Source: Campylobacter sp. RM12651 (GTDB lineage Bacteria > Campylobacterota > Campylobacteria > Campylobacterales > Campylobacteraceae). From it: a stretch of 64,000 bases of DNA. Below, one piece after another: positions 55,356-64,000 of this stretch; the first letter of the stretch is position 1; each line of letters opens with the position of its first letter. The DNA lies in the NCBI RefSeq assembly GCF_022369475.1, contig NZ_CP059600.1, positions 1 to 64,000 on the forward strand, in the 5' to 3' direction. The translations under genes were made by a program, and so were the position numbers. The notes under the pieces are model-generated. The model did no database searches. It was not told the origin of the DNA and saw only the letters and a list, made by a program, of their open reading frames with translations.

Positions 55356-56561
55356 TTATTTTGTAGTTAATAATATTTTTAGAAGTTTTTTTGCACTTTC
55401 AACACCAGGTTGATCGTAAGTGCTAATGCCTATCATAAGCCCACAAGCACCAACTAATAACTCATAATAGTATATTAAATATCCGATATTATAAGCACTT
55501 TTGCTATCAAGCTCAATTAGACTTGTTTCTATTCCTTCAGCTTTTATCGCATCAAGACACGATTTGCTTTGAGCGTAAAGTAGCTCATCTAAACTATGTC
55601 CTACGCTTTGATTTTCAAGATTTTCAAGTCCTTTTATGTGCTTTATTTTGGGGCTATTTGGATTTGGTTTTATACGGATAAATTCTACGAATTTATCTTT
55701 TGGCCCTTCAATTATGAGTTGTAAAAACGAATGCTGGTCTTTTGGTCCTATCAGACTAATTGGTGTAAGTCCTACGCGTTTATATTCTTTAAATTTCCCA
55801 AGACTTTCGGCTACAAGTTGAACGAACCATTCGTTAAAATGGCGTAATTCTTCACAATAAGTGAATAAAACATAATTTTTATTTATCATTTTTGTGCTTA
55901 GCGTGTAGGCTAGATTAAGTATATGTTCTTTTGTTTTTTGCTCGTTCATACAATCTTTAGCACCTTTGATAAGTTCATCAACATTAGCCCCTGCTAAAAA
56001 TAACGGCACAAGTCCAACATTACTAAGCACTGAAAATCTACCGCTAACATTTTCTTCTATATCAAAATGCGTTATTTCATTTGTCTTTAAAAACTCATAA
56101 AATTTGGTATTTTGCATACAAATTCCTATTAAGTGATGCTTTAAATCATCTACATTTAAACCTAAAACATCAAGCAAAATCCTAAAATAACTTATACATT
56201 CAATTGTATTTCCAGATTTTGATACTAATATGAAAAGCGTTTTTTCAAGGTCAATTTTTTCTAATATTTCATTAAAAAGAGTACTTGAAATATTGTCTAA
56301 ATAATCAATATTTTTTATCCCCAAAAAACTCGTAATCGCCCTAGTGCCAACACTACTTCCACCCATTCCAATAACTATAAAATGACTTTTGTTAGTAAAT
56401 TTTTCTTTTACTTTTTGAAGTTTTGAAATTCCTAAATCAAATTCTAAAGGCAAATCATAAAACCCAACTTCGCCACTTTGCCTTTCTTCATTCATTCTTT
56501 TTAGATAAAGGCTTATGTTTTCTTGCGAAGTTTTTTCAAAATACTCTTGATAGGTAATCAT
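55356..56561 (-). CDS. pgi: Glucose-6-phosphate isomerase
   Basis: Interconverts glucose-6-phosphate and fructose-6-phosphate. The 401-residue form is short, as in other campylobacteria. VIGMGGSSVGTRAI, LVSKSGNTIECISYF and TPISLIGPKDQHSFLQLIIEG are the conserved sugar-phosphate sites, and YDQPGVESAKKL ends the protein. Campylobacter often lacks full glycolysis, so the role here is likely gluconeogenesis and sugar precursors. ATGA overlap with galU. Confidence 0.95.
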   Translation of the reverse strand: MITYQEYFEKTSQENISLYLKRMNEERQSGEVGFYDLPLEFDLGISKLQKVKEKFTNKSHFIVIGMGGSSVGTRAITSFLGIKNIDYLDNISSTLFNEILEKIDLEKTLFILVSKSGNTIECISYFRILLDVLGLNVDDLKHHLIGICMQNTKFYEFLKTNEITHFDIEENVSGRFSVLSNVGLVPLFLAGANVDELIKGAKDCMNEQKTKEHILNLAYTLSTKMINKNYVLFTYCEELRHFNEWFVQLVAESLGKFKEYKRVGLTPISLIGPKDQHSFLQLIIEGPKDKFVEFIRIKPNPNSPKIKHIKGLENLENQSVGHSLDELLYAQSKSCLDAIKAEGIETSLIELDSKSAYNIGYLIYYYELLVGACGLMIGISTYDQPGVESAKKLLKILLTTK

Positions 56562-57379
56562 TTGTAATCTCTTTCATAAAAGTATTTAGTCGCCTCAAAA
56601 AAACCTTCTACACTACCACAATCAAATCTAAGACCACTAAATACTAATCCTATACATCTACCTTCTTTTGCTTGAGTATTAAGAGCATCAGTAATTTGAA
56701 TTTCTCCACCACGACCAGGTTTGGTATTATCTAAAATATCAAAAATATCAGGGGTTAGAATATATCTTCCAATAATTGCTAGATTTGTTTTTGCGTCTTT
56801 TGGGTCTGGTTTTTCAACCATATCTGTGATTTTGTAAATATTATCTTCTAATTTTACGCCTTCAATAATCCCATATTTTTTAGTATCTTTATTTGGAACC
56901 TCCATAAGTGCAACAATACTGCAACGATATTTTTCATATGCTTTTACCATTTGGCTCATTACACCACAAGCATCATTTACACACAAGTCATCTGCTAAAA
57001 TTACCCCAAAAGGTTCATTACTAACCATATTTTTAGCACAATTTATAGCATCGCCTAATCCATTCATTTTTCTTTGTCTAGTAAATGTGAAGTTACATAC
57101 TTCCATTTGCCTACGAACATCATCAAGTAATTTTTCTTTTTCACTGCCTTTTATTGCGTCTTCAATCTCATAAGATATATCAAAATAATCTTCTAAAGCT
57201 CTTTTTGTTCTGCCTGTAATAATACCTATATTTGTAAGTCCTGCTTCAATAGCTTCTTCCATAGCATAGTGGATTAATGGCTTATCTAAAATAGGTAGCA
57301 TTTCTTTAGGTAAAGTTTTTGTTGCAGGTAAAAATCTAGTTCCATAACCTGCTGCTGGAAATATGCAAGTTTTTATCAT
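56558..57379 (-). CDS. galU: UTP-glucose-1-phosphate uridylyltransferase
   Basis: Makes UDP-glucose for lipooligosaccharide core sugars. 273 residues; FPAAGYGTRFLPATKTLPKEMLPI, the DKPLIHYAMEEA stretch and GVILADDLC are diagnostic, plus GRYILTPDIFDIL. It overlaps pgi, and the sialyltransferase gene lies 12 bases upstream on the same strand. Confidence 0.96.
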   Translation of the reverse strand: MIKTCIFPAAGYGTRFLPATKTLPKEMLPILDKPLIHYAMEEAIEAGLTNIGIITGRTKRALEDYFDISYEIEDAIKGSEKEKLLDDVRRQMEVCNFTFTRQRKMNGLGDAINCAKNMVSNEPFGVILADDLCVNDACGVMSQMVKAYEKYRCSIVALMEVPNKDTKKYGIIEGVKLEDNIYKITDMVEKPDPKDAKTNLAIIGRYILTPDIFDILDNTKPGRGGEIQITDALNTQAKEGRCIGLVFSGLRFDCGSVEGFFEATKYFYERDYK

Positions 57380-57391
57380 CTTTCTTCCTTT

Positions 57392-58195
57392 TTAAAATTG
57401 TTGATATTTTTTAAAACCTAGTTTTTTCTTTATTTTACGTCTTAAATATTTTTCTATTGTTTTTAAATAATTTGCTTTTTTATCAAATGATAGATTACGT
57501 TCTAATATAAAATCATTTATATAATCTATTTTTTTTTCAGCTAATAACTCATTGGTTGTTCTTAGTGGTATAAAGTTAAATTTATTAATTAAGGATAAAT
57601 CATATTTAGAATTATGCAATTCATCCATAAAGTTTGTTATATTATTATTTTTATAAACTGTATTGCATATATTGCTATTTTCAATATAAATCATTTGTTC
57701 TTGATTGTTGTTTAATGCAAAATCCATACCAATAAAATATATATTTTTGTACCCTAGCGATTTTCCAAGCAACATTAATAAAACTCCAGAAGTTGGTCTT
57801 AAGTTATCAAATTCGTCAAATAAGCATACATCTTTTAGAATTTGCTTATCTAAAATATCTTTTAATATATATACAAAAGGCATTTTGCTTTTAAACTTGT
57901 TTAAACAAAAATTGGTATCCCAATTATTATTTATATAGTTTAAACATATGTTTTCGATTTTGTATTCATTTCTTTTAATAATTTCATGAATTGTTCTTAT
58001 TTGGTGATGAATAACTATTGGATTAAACATTACTAATTTTATATTTTTTCCAATATAATATCTATCTTCGCAATAGAATTGATTACATCTAAAAACATCA
58101 AAATCATTGGGTAATGAATTTAAGTCTATGTTTTTGAGGCTAGGTCCATTTCCCGCTACAATTAAATTATCGCTGTCTCTTTTAAAATCAATCAT
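57392..58195 (-). CDS. GT42-family sialyltransferase (CstI/CstII-like)
   Basis: 267 residues, about the length of CstII. IVAGNGPSLKNIDLNSLPND (12-31), FDVFRCNQFYCEDRYYIGK, TSGVLLMLLGKSLGYKNIYF (135-154) and GMDF match the C. jejuni enzymes that move sialic acid from CMP-Neu5Ac to galactose. His194 (ELHNSKYD) aligns with the catalytic His of CstII. Linkage (alpha-2,3 or 2,8) cannot be read. It has a basic C-terminal tail that may bind membrane. An A9 run (minus strand, 57529-57537) could vary in length. Divergent from neuB. Confidence 0.92.
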   Translation of the reverse strand: MIDFKRDSDNLIVAGNGPSLKNIDLNSLPNDFDVFRCNQFYCEDRYYIGKNIKLVMFNPIVIHHQIRTIHEIIKRNEYKIENICLNYINNNWDTNFCLNKFKSKMPFVYILKDILDKQILKDVCLFDEFDNLRPTSGVLLMLLGKSLGYKNIYFIGMDFALNNNQEQMIYIENSNICNTVYKNNNITNFMDELHNSKYDLSLINKFNFIPLRTTNELLAEKKIDYINDFILERNLSFDKKANYLKTIEKYLRRKIKKKLGFKKYQQF

Positions 58196-58259
58196 AAATT
58201 AAATCCTTTTATAATCTATGATATATTATAATATCTAAAATAAAAATAAAAGGTTTAAA

Positions 58260-59291
58260 ATGCAAATTTTAAATAGAATTATAGATACAAATCATCCAGC
58301 TCTAATTATTGCGGAAATTGGTATTAATCATGGTGGTAGTTTAGAAGTAGCTAAACAAATGGTAGATGCGGCTCATCGTGCAGGAATTGAAGTTGTAAAA
58401 CATCAAACCCATATAGTAGAAGATGAGATGAGTAAAGAAGCTAAGAAGGTAATTCCAGGAAACTCAAACGATAGCATATATGATATTATGGCTAGATGTG
58501 CCTTAAATGAAGTTGATGAACTAGAGCTTAAAAAATATGTAGAAAGTAAAGGTATGATTTTTATATCAACCCCATTTAGCCGTGCAGCAGCTCTTAGATT
58601 AGAGAGTTTTGGAGTAAGTGCATATAAAATAGGTTCTGGCGAGATGAATAATTACCCACTTTTAAAATTAATTGCTAGCTTTCATAAACCGACAATTATA
58701 TCAACAGGCATGAATGATATAGCTTCTATTAAAAAAGCTGTGAAGATTTTTAAAGATGAGAATACCCCTATTGCATTACTTCATACTACAAATCTTTATC
58801 CAACACCACCACAGTTAGTAAGGCTTGGGGCTATGCAAGAGATGATGAGAGAATTCCCTGATTTAGAAATTGGACTTAGCGATCATACTTTAAACAATAA
58901 CTCATCAATTGCAGCTATTGCTTTAGGGGCAACAATAATTGAAAGACATTTTACCGATCATAAAAATAGAGTTGGAGAAGATATAGTTTGTTCTATGGAT
59001 GAAAATGAAGCAAGAGAGCTTGTAAATGCTGCAAAAGAACTTCATCAAATGAAAGGTGGCAAAAAAGAAGCAGCTAAAGAAGAAAAAGTTACCATTGATT
59101 TTGCGTTTGCAACTTGCGTAAGTATAAAGCCTATTAAAAAAGGAGAAGTGTTTAGCGTAGATAATCTTTGGGTAAAACGCCCTGGAACAGGTGAGATACT
59201 AGCTGAGTATTATGAGAGTTTATTGGGTAAAAAAGCAAAATGTGATATAGAAAACGACACTCATATAACTTGGGATATGATAAATGAGTAA
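58260..59291 (+). CDS. neuB: N-acetylneuraminic acid synthase
   Basis: Condenses ManNAc with phosphoenolpyruvate to give Neu5Ac. 343 residues; [61 protein letters not shown] and [10 protein letters not shown] are conserved, with a C-terminal SAF domain (about 285-343; [18 protein letters not shown]). It resembles NeuB1 (sialic acid) more than the legionaminic and pseudaminic acid synthases. It overlaps neuC by 8 bases. Confidence 0.93.
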   Translation: MQILNRIIDTNHPALIIAEIGINHGGSLEVAKQMVDAAHRAGIEVVKHQTHIVEDEMSKEAKKVIPGNSNDSIYDIMARCALNEVDELELKKYVESKGMIFISTPFSRAAALRLESFGVSAYKIGSGEMNNYPLLKLIASFHKPTIISTGMNDIASIKKAVKIFKDENTPIALLHTTNLYPTPPQLVRLGAMQEMMREFPDLEIGLSDHTLNNNSSIAAIALGATIIERHFTDHKNRVGEDIVCSMDENEARELVNAAKELHQMKGGKKEAAKEEKVTIDFAFATCVSIKPIKKGEVFSVDNLWVKRPGTGEILAEYYESLLGKKAKCDIENDTHITWDMINE

Positions 59292-60408
59292 AAAAATACT
59301 TTTTGTAAGTGGAACTAGAGCTGATTGGGGAAAGATTAAACCACTTATAAAAGAGATTGATAAGTGCTATGACTTTTCTTATATGATTTATGCTTGCGGT
59401 ATGCATTTACTAGAGCAATTTGGAAGCACTTATAAAGAGATTATTAAAGACGGATTTTCAAATTTATATTTAGCAAAAAAATATGAAACAAATAAAACTG
59501 ATATTAATTTATCCCATTTTATAAGTGATTTTAGCGAGTTTGTAAGTTCGTATAAACCTGACATGATAGTAATTCACGGGGATAGACCAGAGGCGTTAGG
59601 TGGAGCTATTGTTGGGGCATTTAATAATATTTTAGTAGCACATATTGAAGGTGGAGAAAAAAGTGGCACTATAGATGATAGTATAAGACACTCAGTTACT
59701 AAACTATCTCATATACATTTTGTCGCAAATGATGAGGCTAAAGCTAGGCTCATTCAATTAGGAGAAGATGAAAATGCTATTTTTATAATAGGTTCGGCTG
59801 ATATTGATGTAATGCTAAGCGATGATTTACCAACTTTAGAAGATGTTAAAAAATATTATGGTATAGATTTTAAAGATTATGCAATATTTTCATTTCATCC
59901 TGTTACAACTGAAGTTAATTCTATGCAATATCAAGTTGAGAATTTAATTCAACTATTAATTAATAGTAATAAAAACTATATTTGTATATATCCGAATAAT
60001 GATTTGGGTAGTGATATTATTTTAAATGAATTAAAGAAGTTAAAAACTAATTCAAAATTTAAATTATTTCCATCAATTAAATTTGAAAAATTTTTAACAC
60101 TTTTAAAATATGCTGAATTTATTATAGGAAATAGTTCAGCTGGTATTAGAGAAGCTAGAGTATATGGGACTTATTGTATAAATATAGGTTCAAGGCAAAA
60201 TTCAAGAGTAAAAGAAAATATAAAATATATAAAAACATTTAAATCAGATGATATGCAATTACTTGATTTTATTAAAACACATAATTTTAATATAAAAAAT
60301 AAAGATAATTCTTTTAGTAGTGGAAATTGTGCAGGTGAATTTCTTAAAATTTTAAATAATAAAAAGACTTGGAAAATTAATTTGCAAAAAAGGTTCAATG
60401 ATTTATGA
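59284..60408 (+). CDS. neuC: UDP-GlcNAc 2-epimerase (hydrolysing)
   Basis: Converts UDP-GlcNAc to ManNAc and UDP, the first committed step to sialic acid. 374 residues; [15 protein letters not shown] at the N-terminus, [33 protein letters not shown] and [10 protein letters not shown] near the C-terminus. Translationally coupled to neuB and neuA (ATGA). Confidence 0.93.
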   Translation: MSKKILFVSGTRADWGKIKPLIKEIDKCYDFSYMIYACGMHLLEQFGSTYKEIIKDGFSNLYLAKKYETNKTDINLSHFISDFSEFVSSYKPDMIVIHGDRPEALGGAIVGAFNNILVAHIEGGEKSGTIDDSIRHSVTKLSHIHFVANDEAKARLIQLGEDENAIFIIGSADIDVMLSDDLPTLEDVKKYYGIDFKDYAIFSFHPVTTEVNSMQYQVENLIQLLINSNKNYICIYPNNDLGSDIILNELKKLKTNSKFKLFPSIKFEKFLTLLKYAEFIIGNSSAGIREARVYGTYCINIGSRQNSRVKENIKYIKTFKSDDMQLLDFIKTHNFNIKNKDNSFSSGNCAGEFLKILNNKKTWKINLQKRFNDL

Positions 60409-61067
60409 AGGTTTTAGCAATTATTCCGGCAAGAAGTGGTAGTAAAGGTGTAAAAGACAAAAACATTAGATTAGTAAATAAAATTCCTTTAATGGCATAT
60501 ACGATCAGTGCAGCTATTAAATCTGAAATTTTTGATGAAATAATGGTGTCTACTGATAGTATAGAATATGCGAGTATTGCTAAAAAATATGGTGCAAGTG
60601 TGCCGTTTTTGCGTAATGAGAAGACAAGTAGCGATACAGCTAAAACTTTAGATTGTGTTTTAGAGGTTTTAGATGAATATAGAAAAATAGGTAAAATATT
60701 TAATGTTTTAATAATTTTACAACCAACTTCACCGCTTAGAGATGCCGAAGATATCAGAGGTGCATATGAGACTTTTTTAAAACATAAAAAAAGTGTAGCT
60801 AGTGTATGTGAAGGTGATAATGTTGTTTTATTAAGAACTATTAGTGAAGGTATATTGGAAAAAATAGTAGAGCAAAATAGCACAATAAGACGTCAAGATT
60901 TTAAGAAAAACTATAAAATTAATGGAGCTATTTATATAAATTATATTAAAGACTTAGATGAGAATACAAGTTTTAATGATAACGAAATAGCTTTTATTAT
61001 GGAAAAATCTCATTCACTTGATATAGATACTGAGTGGGATTTAAAAATTTTTGAGCATTTGTTGTAA
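60405..61067 (+). CDS. neuA: CMP-N-acetylneuraminate synthetase
   Basis: Activates sialic acid with CTP. 220 residues; IIPARSGSKGVKDKNIRLVN is the CTP-binding loop, LQPTSPLRDAEDI the nucleotide-sugar site and the end is HSLDIDTEWDL (metal-binding Asp). It completes neuBCA. The 3' end overlaps the convergent GT2 gene by 27 bases. Confidence 0.94.
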   Translation: MKVLAIIPARSGSKGVKDKNIRLVNKIPLMAYTISAAIKSEIFDEIMVSTDSIEYASIAKKYGASVPFLRNEKTSSDTAKTLDCVLEVLDEYRKIGKIFNVLIILQPTSPLRDAEDIRGAYETFLKHKKSVASVCEGDNVVLLRTISEGILEKIVEQNSTIRRQDFKKNYKINGAIYINYIKDLDENTSFNDNEIAFIMEKSHSLDIDTEWDLKIFEHLL

Positions 61068-61974
61068 AATATGTTTTGAGCAAATTTTTAGGTATATTCT
61101 AAAAGTATTTATATTTTTTAGTTTGTGTGTATTGTAAAACCGAAATAAATATAAGAAATGTAGTTTTTTCATTTTATTTTTATTATATTTTTTTGTGTTG
61201 CGTAGTATGTCTGTATATATTTTTACAAATGTTCTATAAAGTCTATAATCAATAAATTGATTATAATTATTTTTTATAAATTTTAAAAGAATTTTAATAT
61301 CTTTTAGATTCTCATTCATTCTATAGTTTGAATTATCAATTGTTATGCTTGTTTCGTTTTTGTAGTATTTATAAAATGTCGCATTTGTAAAACTAATATA
61401 TCTTAAATCACTTAATATTATCGCAACTGATAGTATTCCATCATCTAACATACATACTGATTTTATTTGTTGATTTAAAAGCATTGCCCTAGCTTGGAAT
61501 AAAACGTTTTTTCTAAAAAATTTTGCACAAAGTTGCCAGCTATCTAAATTTGATTTATATGTTTTTGGTTTTAGGATTTGGTTTTTTATAATTTTAAACT
61601 TTTTATGATTGTTATATATTGTGCATAGACCACCTATAGCAATATCTATATTTTGAGACATAAGTTTAACCACTTCTTCGCAAGCATTTAATTCTAATTC
61701 ATCATCAGGATCCAAGAATGTTACAATATCACCAGTAGAATATTTTATTCCCTCTAGTTTTGCGTAGAGTGTTTTTAAATTTGAATGATTTTGTATAATT
61801 TTTATTCTATTATCTTTTTTCTGTATGTTTTTTGCGATTTTAATGCTGTTATCCCCCCCCATCATCAATTACCAAAATTTCAATATTTTTATATGTTTGA
61901 TTTAGGCAACTATTTAGTGCACGAAGTATATATTTTTCTTTATTGTATGTTGCCATAATTATTGATATTTTCAT
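61041..61974 (-). CDS. Family-2 glycosyltransferase, phase-variable, frame OFF
   Basis: The true start is the ATG at 61974 (MKISIIMATYNKEKYILRAL), 9 bases after AAGGA and 7 bases past the upstream stop. After VIDD a G8 run (61860-61853, minus strand) shifts frame and a TAA stops translation. The rest of the protein is open in another frame, beginning GGDNSIKIAKN and carrying DPDDE (metal/donor site). Seven or ten G residues would restore one frame of about 310 residues; ten gives DDGGGDNS, matching the family's DDGSTDNS. Probably adds a sugar to lipooligosaccharide; sugar unknown. Confidence 0.85.
61853..61860 (-). repeat. Poly-G (G8) phase-variation tract in the GT2 gene
   Basis: Eight C on the plus strand are eight G in the coding strand. 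The frame is broken at this length. Confidence 0.92.
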
Positions 61975-61981
61975 TTTTTCC

Positions 61982-62980
61982 TTACATTAACGTATATTTG
62001 CTACGAAAAGCTTTTCTATTTTGTTTTGAGTAAATAAACAACGTGATAAACCTAACAAAAATTTTAGGCAATTTAATGCTTGTCTTATATTCTATAAAGG
62101 TATCTAAAAACTCTTCATATGCAAGCGATCTTCTTGCATAAGTCCACCAAATTTGCCCCCCCCCATAAATTTGAGAGTGGTTTTGTATAAGACCACCTGT
62201 TTTTACATTTTGAAAAGGTTTTGTGCCTACATAATGTATTAAGCTTGGTTTGTCACCTATTTTTGATATATAATCCTTGTCAGGGTTTTGAAAGTAATCT
62301 ATATTTAGACAATTCCATTTTAGGTCAAGTTGTTTTATAAGTGTTTTATTTTCTAGAGCTATTAGGTTAAGCATTATTTCATCGTTTATTGTTTTACATT
62401 CTTTGTATTTTTCATTTACATCTAACGCTAGTTTTGACAGGTTCATATTTCTACATTTATCTATATTAAAAATCATTACTCCAGCATTAAACCATGAATT
62501 TATTTGAAATGGTGTGATTTTTGATACTCTTTTCATATAACATGAATATTTGTTATCTACGCAAGCAGCAAATAAATAATTATCATCGCATTTTTTATAT
62601 AACTTGCTTATATCATCTAGCACTACTGTATCAGCATCTAAATATATAATATGTTGAAAATTAGTAAATATATCACTTATAAATAATCTATAATAAGTGC
62701 TTAAACTAGAATCGCCACAGTACTCATTACAATCTTTAAGTTTTTCTTTTAAATTATTATCTAATGAAATAAATCTTATTGAAATATTTTCTTTCTCATA
62801 AAAAGCTTTTATAGTTCTTTTTTTGATTTCATTTCTACTATCATTTAAAATTAATATGTCGTATTGATTATCGTGATTTAGGTTATCTATAATGCTTTGT
62901 AATGATACAATCATTTGATTTAAAAATGTTTCGTTTATTGCAAAACAGATTCCTATTTTATGCTGAAATAAAGGTTTCAT
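61982..62980 (-). CDS. Family-8 glycosyltransferase, phase-variable, frame ON
   Basis: About 332 residues, LgtC/GspA-like. FAINETFLNQMIVSLQSI opens the GT-A fold, IIYLDADTVVLDDI holds the DxD motif, WFNAGVMIFNID is the donor-site segment and IHYVGTKPF the acceptor/metal-site end. A G9 run encodes GGG in IYGGGQIWW near residue 275 and is in frame. I chose the ATG at 62980 (MKPLFQHKIGICFA) after AAAGGATTG. Such enzymes usually add galactose or glucose to lipooligosaccharide. Upstream of, and probably co-transcribed with, the GT2 gene. Confidence 0.88.
   Translation of the reverse strand: MKPLFQHKIGICFAINETFLNQMIVSLQSIIDNLNHDNQYDILILNDSRNEIKKRTIKAFYEKENISIRFISLDNNLKEKLKDCNEYCGDSSLSTYYRLFISDIFTNFQHIIYLDADTVVLDDISKLYKKCDDNYLFAACVDNKYSCYMKRVSKITPFQINSWFNAGVMIFNIDKCRNMNLSKLALDVNEKYKECKTINDEIMLNLIALENKTLIKQLDLKWNCLNIDYFQNPDKDYISKIGDKPSLIHYVGTKPFQNVKTGGLIQNHSQIYGGGQIWWTYARRSLAYEEFLDTFIEYKTSIKLPKIFVRFITLFIYSKQNRKAFRSKYTLM
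62156..62164 (-). repeat. Poly-G (G9) phase-variation tract in the GT8 gene
   Basis: Nine C on the plus strand (nine G in the coding strand). In frame at this length; gain or loss of one would remove the last ~55 residues. Confidence 0.92.
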
Positions 62981-63166
62981 TAACAATCCTTTTAAATTGA
63001 TATTAAAATTTTAAATTATAAATATTATTTATGTGTTATTCAAAAAGCAACAGTTGTTACTTACTAGCAATAATAACACGATTTGATTAAATAAAAGAAG
63101 CTTTAAAATTAGATATAAAAGAATAGTTTTTAAGAATTTGAAATATGCTTTCCAATTCTTTTTATA

Positions 63167-63965
63167 TTATTTTAATGTTTTTAGATACTCAATTACAAAT
63201 TCTTGGCATTTTGTAACTGTTTTTTCATCAAAACTTTATTTTCTAGGTTCCACATTTGATATTATTCTAATCCCTATAAAATGTATATCAAAAGCCTTTG
63301 TTACCTGAGCGACTGTTACACTTTTCATTTATTCAGTACTTGAGCCATAAGTTTATATAACCCATTCAATCATTTTTTGTTTCTTTTTATATGCATCCGC
63401 TGTTGCAATCACACTTTTAATTGTCTTATAATTAGTAGTTTTTGCAAATTCATAAGCTTGTTCTAACAAATTTTCATCACTTGTAAAATAACTTGCTTCT
63501 ACTTACTTTGCTGTATTGTCTTGTCAAGGCTCTTTATCATAAGTAATAGATTTTTGTGTTGTTGCTGGAACTAATAGGGTAATAGAGATTTCATAGGGAT
63601 TTTTCCACAAGGATTATAGTATGAACCAACTTTATATATTTTACTAGCTAATACAATATCTCCTACTTTTAAACCTAAATCATGAGCTCCTGCTGTTCCT
63701 TGATTTATTATGATAGTAGGTTTATATTTTAATATTCCTATACTAGTTGTAGCTGCAGCATTAGTCATACCAACTAATGTTCTTGATATAACAACATCTT
63801 TTCCGTTGATTGTTCCTGAGTAGAATAGATAAGAACCAATTCTTTCTTCTTACTTATTTTCTAAAACATTGATTAAAACATCAGTCTCTTCTGGAAGAGC
63901 ACCTTGAATAAGAACTTTCGCAAATATAATTTGCGTTAAACAAATTATGAAAAATAATTTTTCAT
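63167..63965 (-). pseudogene. Degraded secreted MTA/SAH nucleosidase-like gene
   Basis: Reading minus strand from the ATG at 63965, with frame corrections, gives a signal peptide (LFFIICLTQIIFA), then VLIQGALPEETDVLINVLE, IGSYLFYSGTING, TNAAATTSIGILKYKP, IINQGTAGAHDLGLKVGD and a C-terminal VTVAQVTKAFDIHFIGIRIISN. This is the nucleoside phosphorylase fold of 5'-methylthioadenosine/S-adenosylhomocysteine nucleosidases, here with an export signal. At least two frameshifts and about six in-frame stops (mostly TAA) destroy it. A ribosome site (AGGAG) still precedes the start. Confidence 0.85.
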
Positions 63966-64000
63966 AGCTTCTCCTTGTGTGAAATTTTAAACTTAAGCTC

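Noticed and set aside
57529-57537. A9 tract in the sialyltransferase as a phase switch
   Set aside because: A/T runs of this length are common in this AT-rich genome; possible but weak compared with the poly-G tracts, so noted only in the gene entry.

Overview
The window reads as the start of a Campylobacter chromosome. Base 1 is the A of the dnaA start codon. Base composition is very AT-rich, and the 16S and 23S rRNAs, the porin, QueF, NeuB1-type synthase and CstII-type sialyltransferase all look campylobacterial. Several proteins (DnaA, for example) are clearly diverged from C. jejuni as I remember it, so I name the genus but not the species.

Layout. 1-11.5 kb: dnaA-dnaN-gyrB, then a coupled chain of a degenerate GGDEF/EAL membrane protein, queF and an HD-domain protein, whose 3' end is overlapped antisense by the SRP RNA; then pyrG-recJ. 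11.5-22.8 kb: a phase-variable autotransporter, a diguanylate cyclase, a pseudouridine synthase with a coupled 33-residue membrane peptide, nrdA, a double-domain glycosyltransferase, and three ParB-binding parS sites. 23.1-32.9 kb: the S10-spc ribosomal protein operon from rpsJ to secY. 32.9-36.2 kb: an overlapping chain nlpC/P60-murI-MBL hydrolase-membrane protein-map-membrane protein. 36.2-44.2 kb: glmS, mqnE, a purine permease/phosphoribosyltransferase/HIT cluster, an AlkD-like protein, a candidate small RNA, the major porin and a small cytochrome c. 44.6-50.1 kb: one rRNA operon (16S, tRNA-Ala only, 23S, 5S). 50.1-51.6 kb: a gene-free stretch with a degenerate tandem repeat and a G9 tract. 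51.6-55.3 kb: small membrane proteins, modA-modC-modB and a cytochrome lipoprotein. 55.3-63 kb: a cell-surface glycan locus (pgi, galU, GT42 sialyltransferase, neuBCA, and GT2 and GT8 glycosyltransferases). 63.2-64 kb: a heavily degraded secreted nucleosidase pseudogene.

How the parts fit. The glycan locus holds a complete route from UDP-GlcNAc through ManNAc (NeuC) and N-acetylneuraminic acid (NeuB) to CMP-sialic acid (NeuA), plus a transferase to use it. Two further glycosyltransferases carry poly-G tracts: one in frame (G9), one out of frame (G8). With the G9 autotransporter, this makes the cell surface switchable at several independent loci. The parS cluster about 17-22 kb from dnaA marks the origin-proximal segregation region. 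No classic mobile element, CRISPR array or defence system was seen. I found no convincing wholly new system. The most useful leads are the poly-G switches, the orphan terminator upstream of the porin, the post-rRNA repeat region, the coupled 33-residue peptide and the inactive-looking GGDEF/EAL protein.
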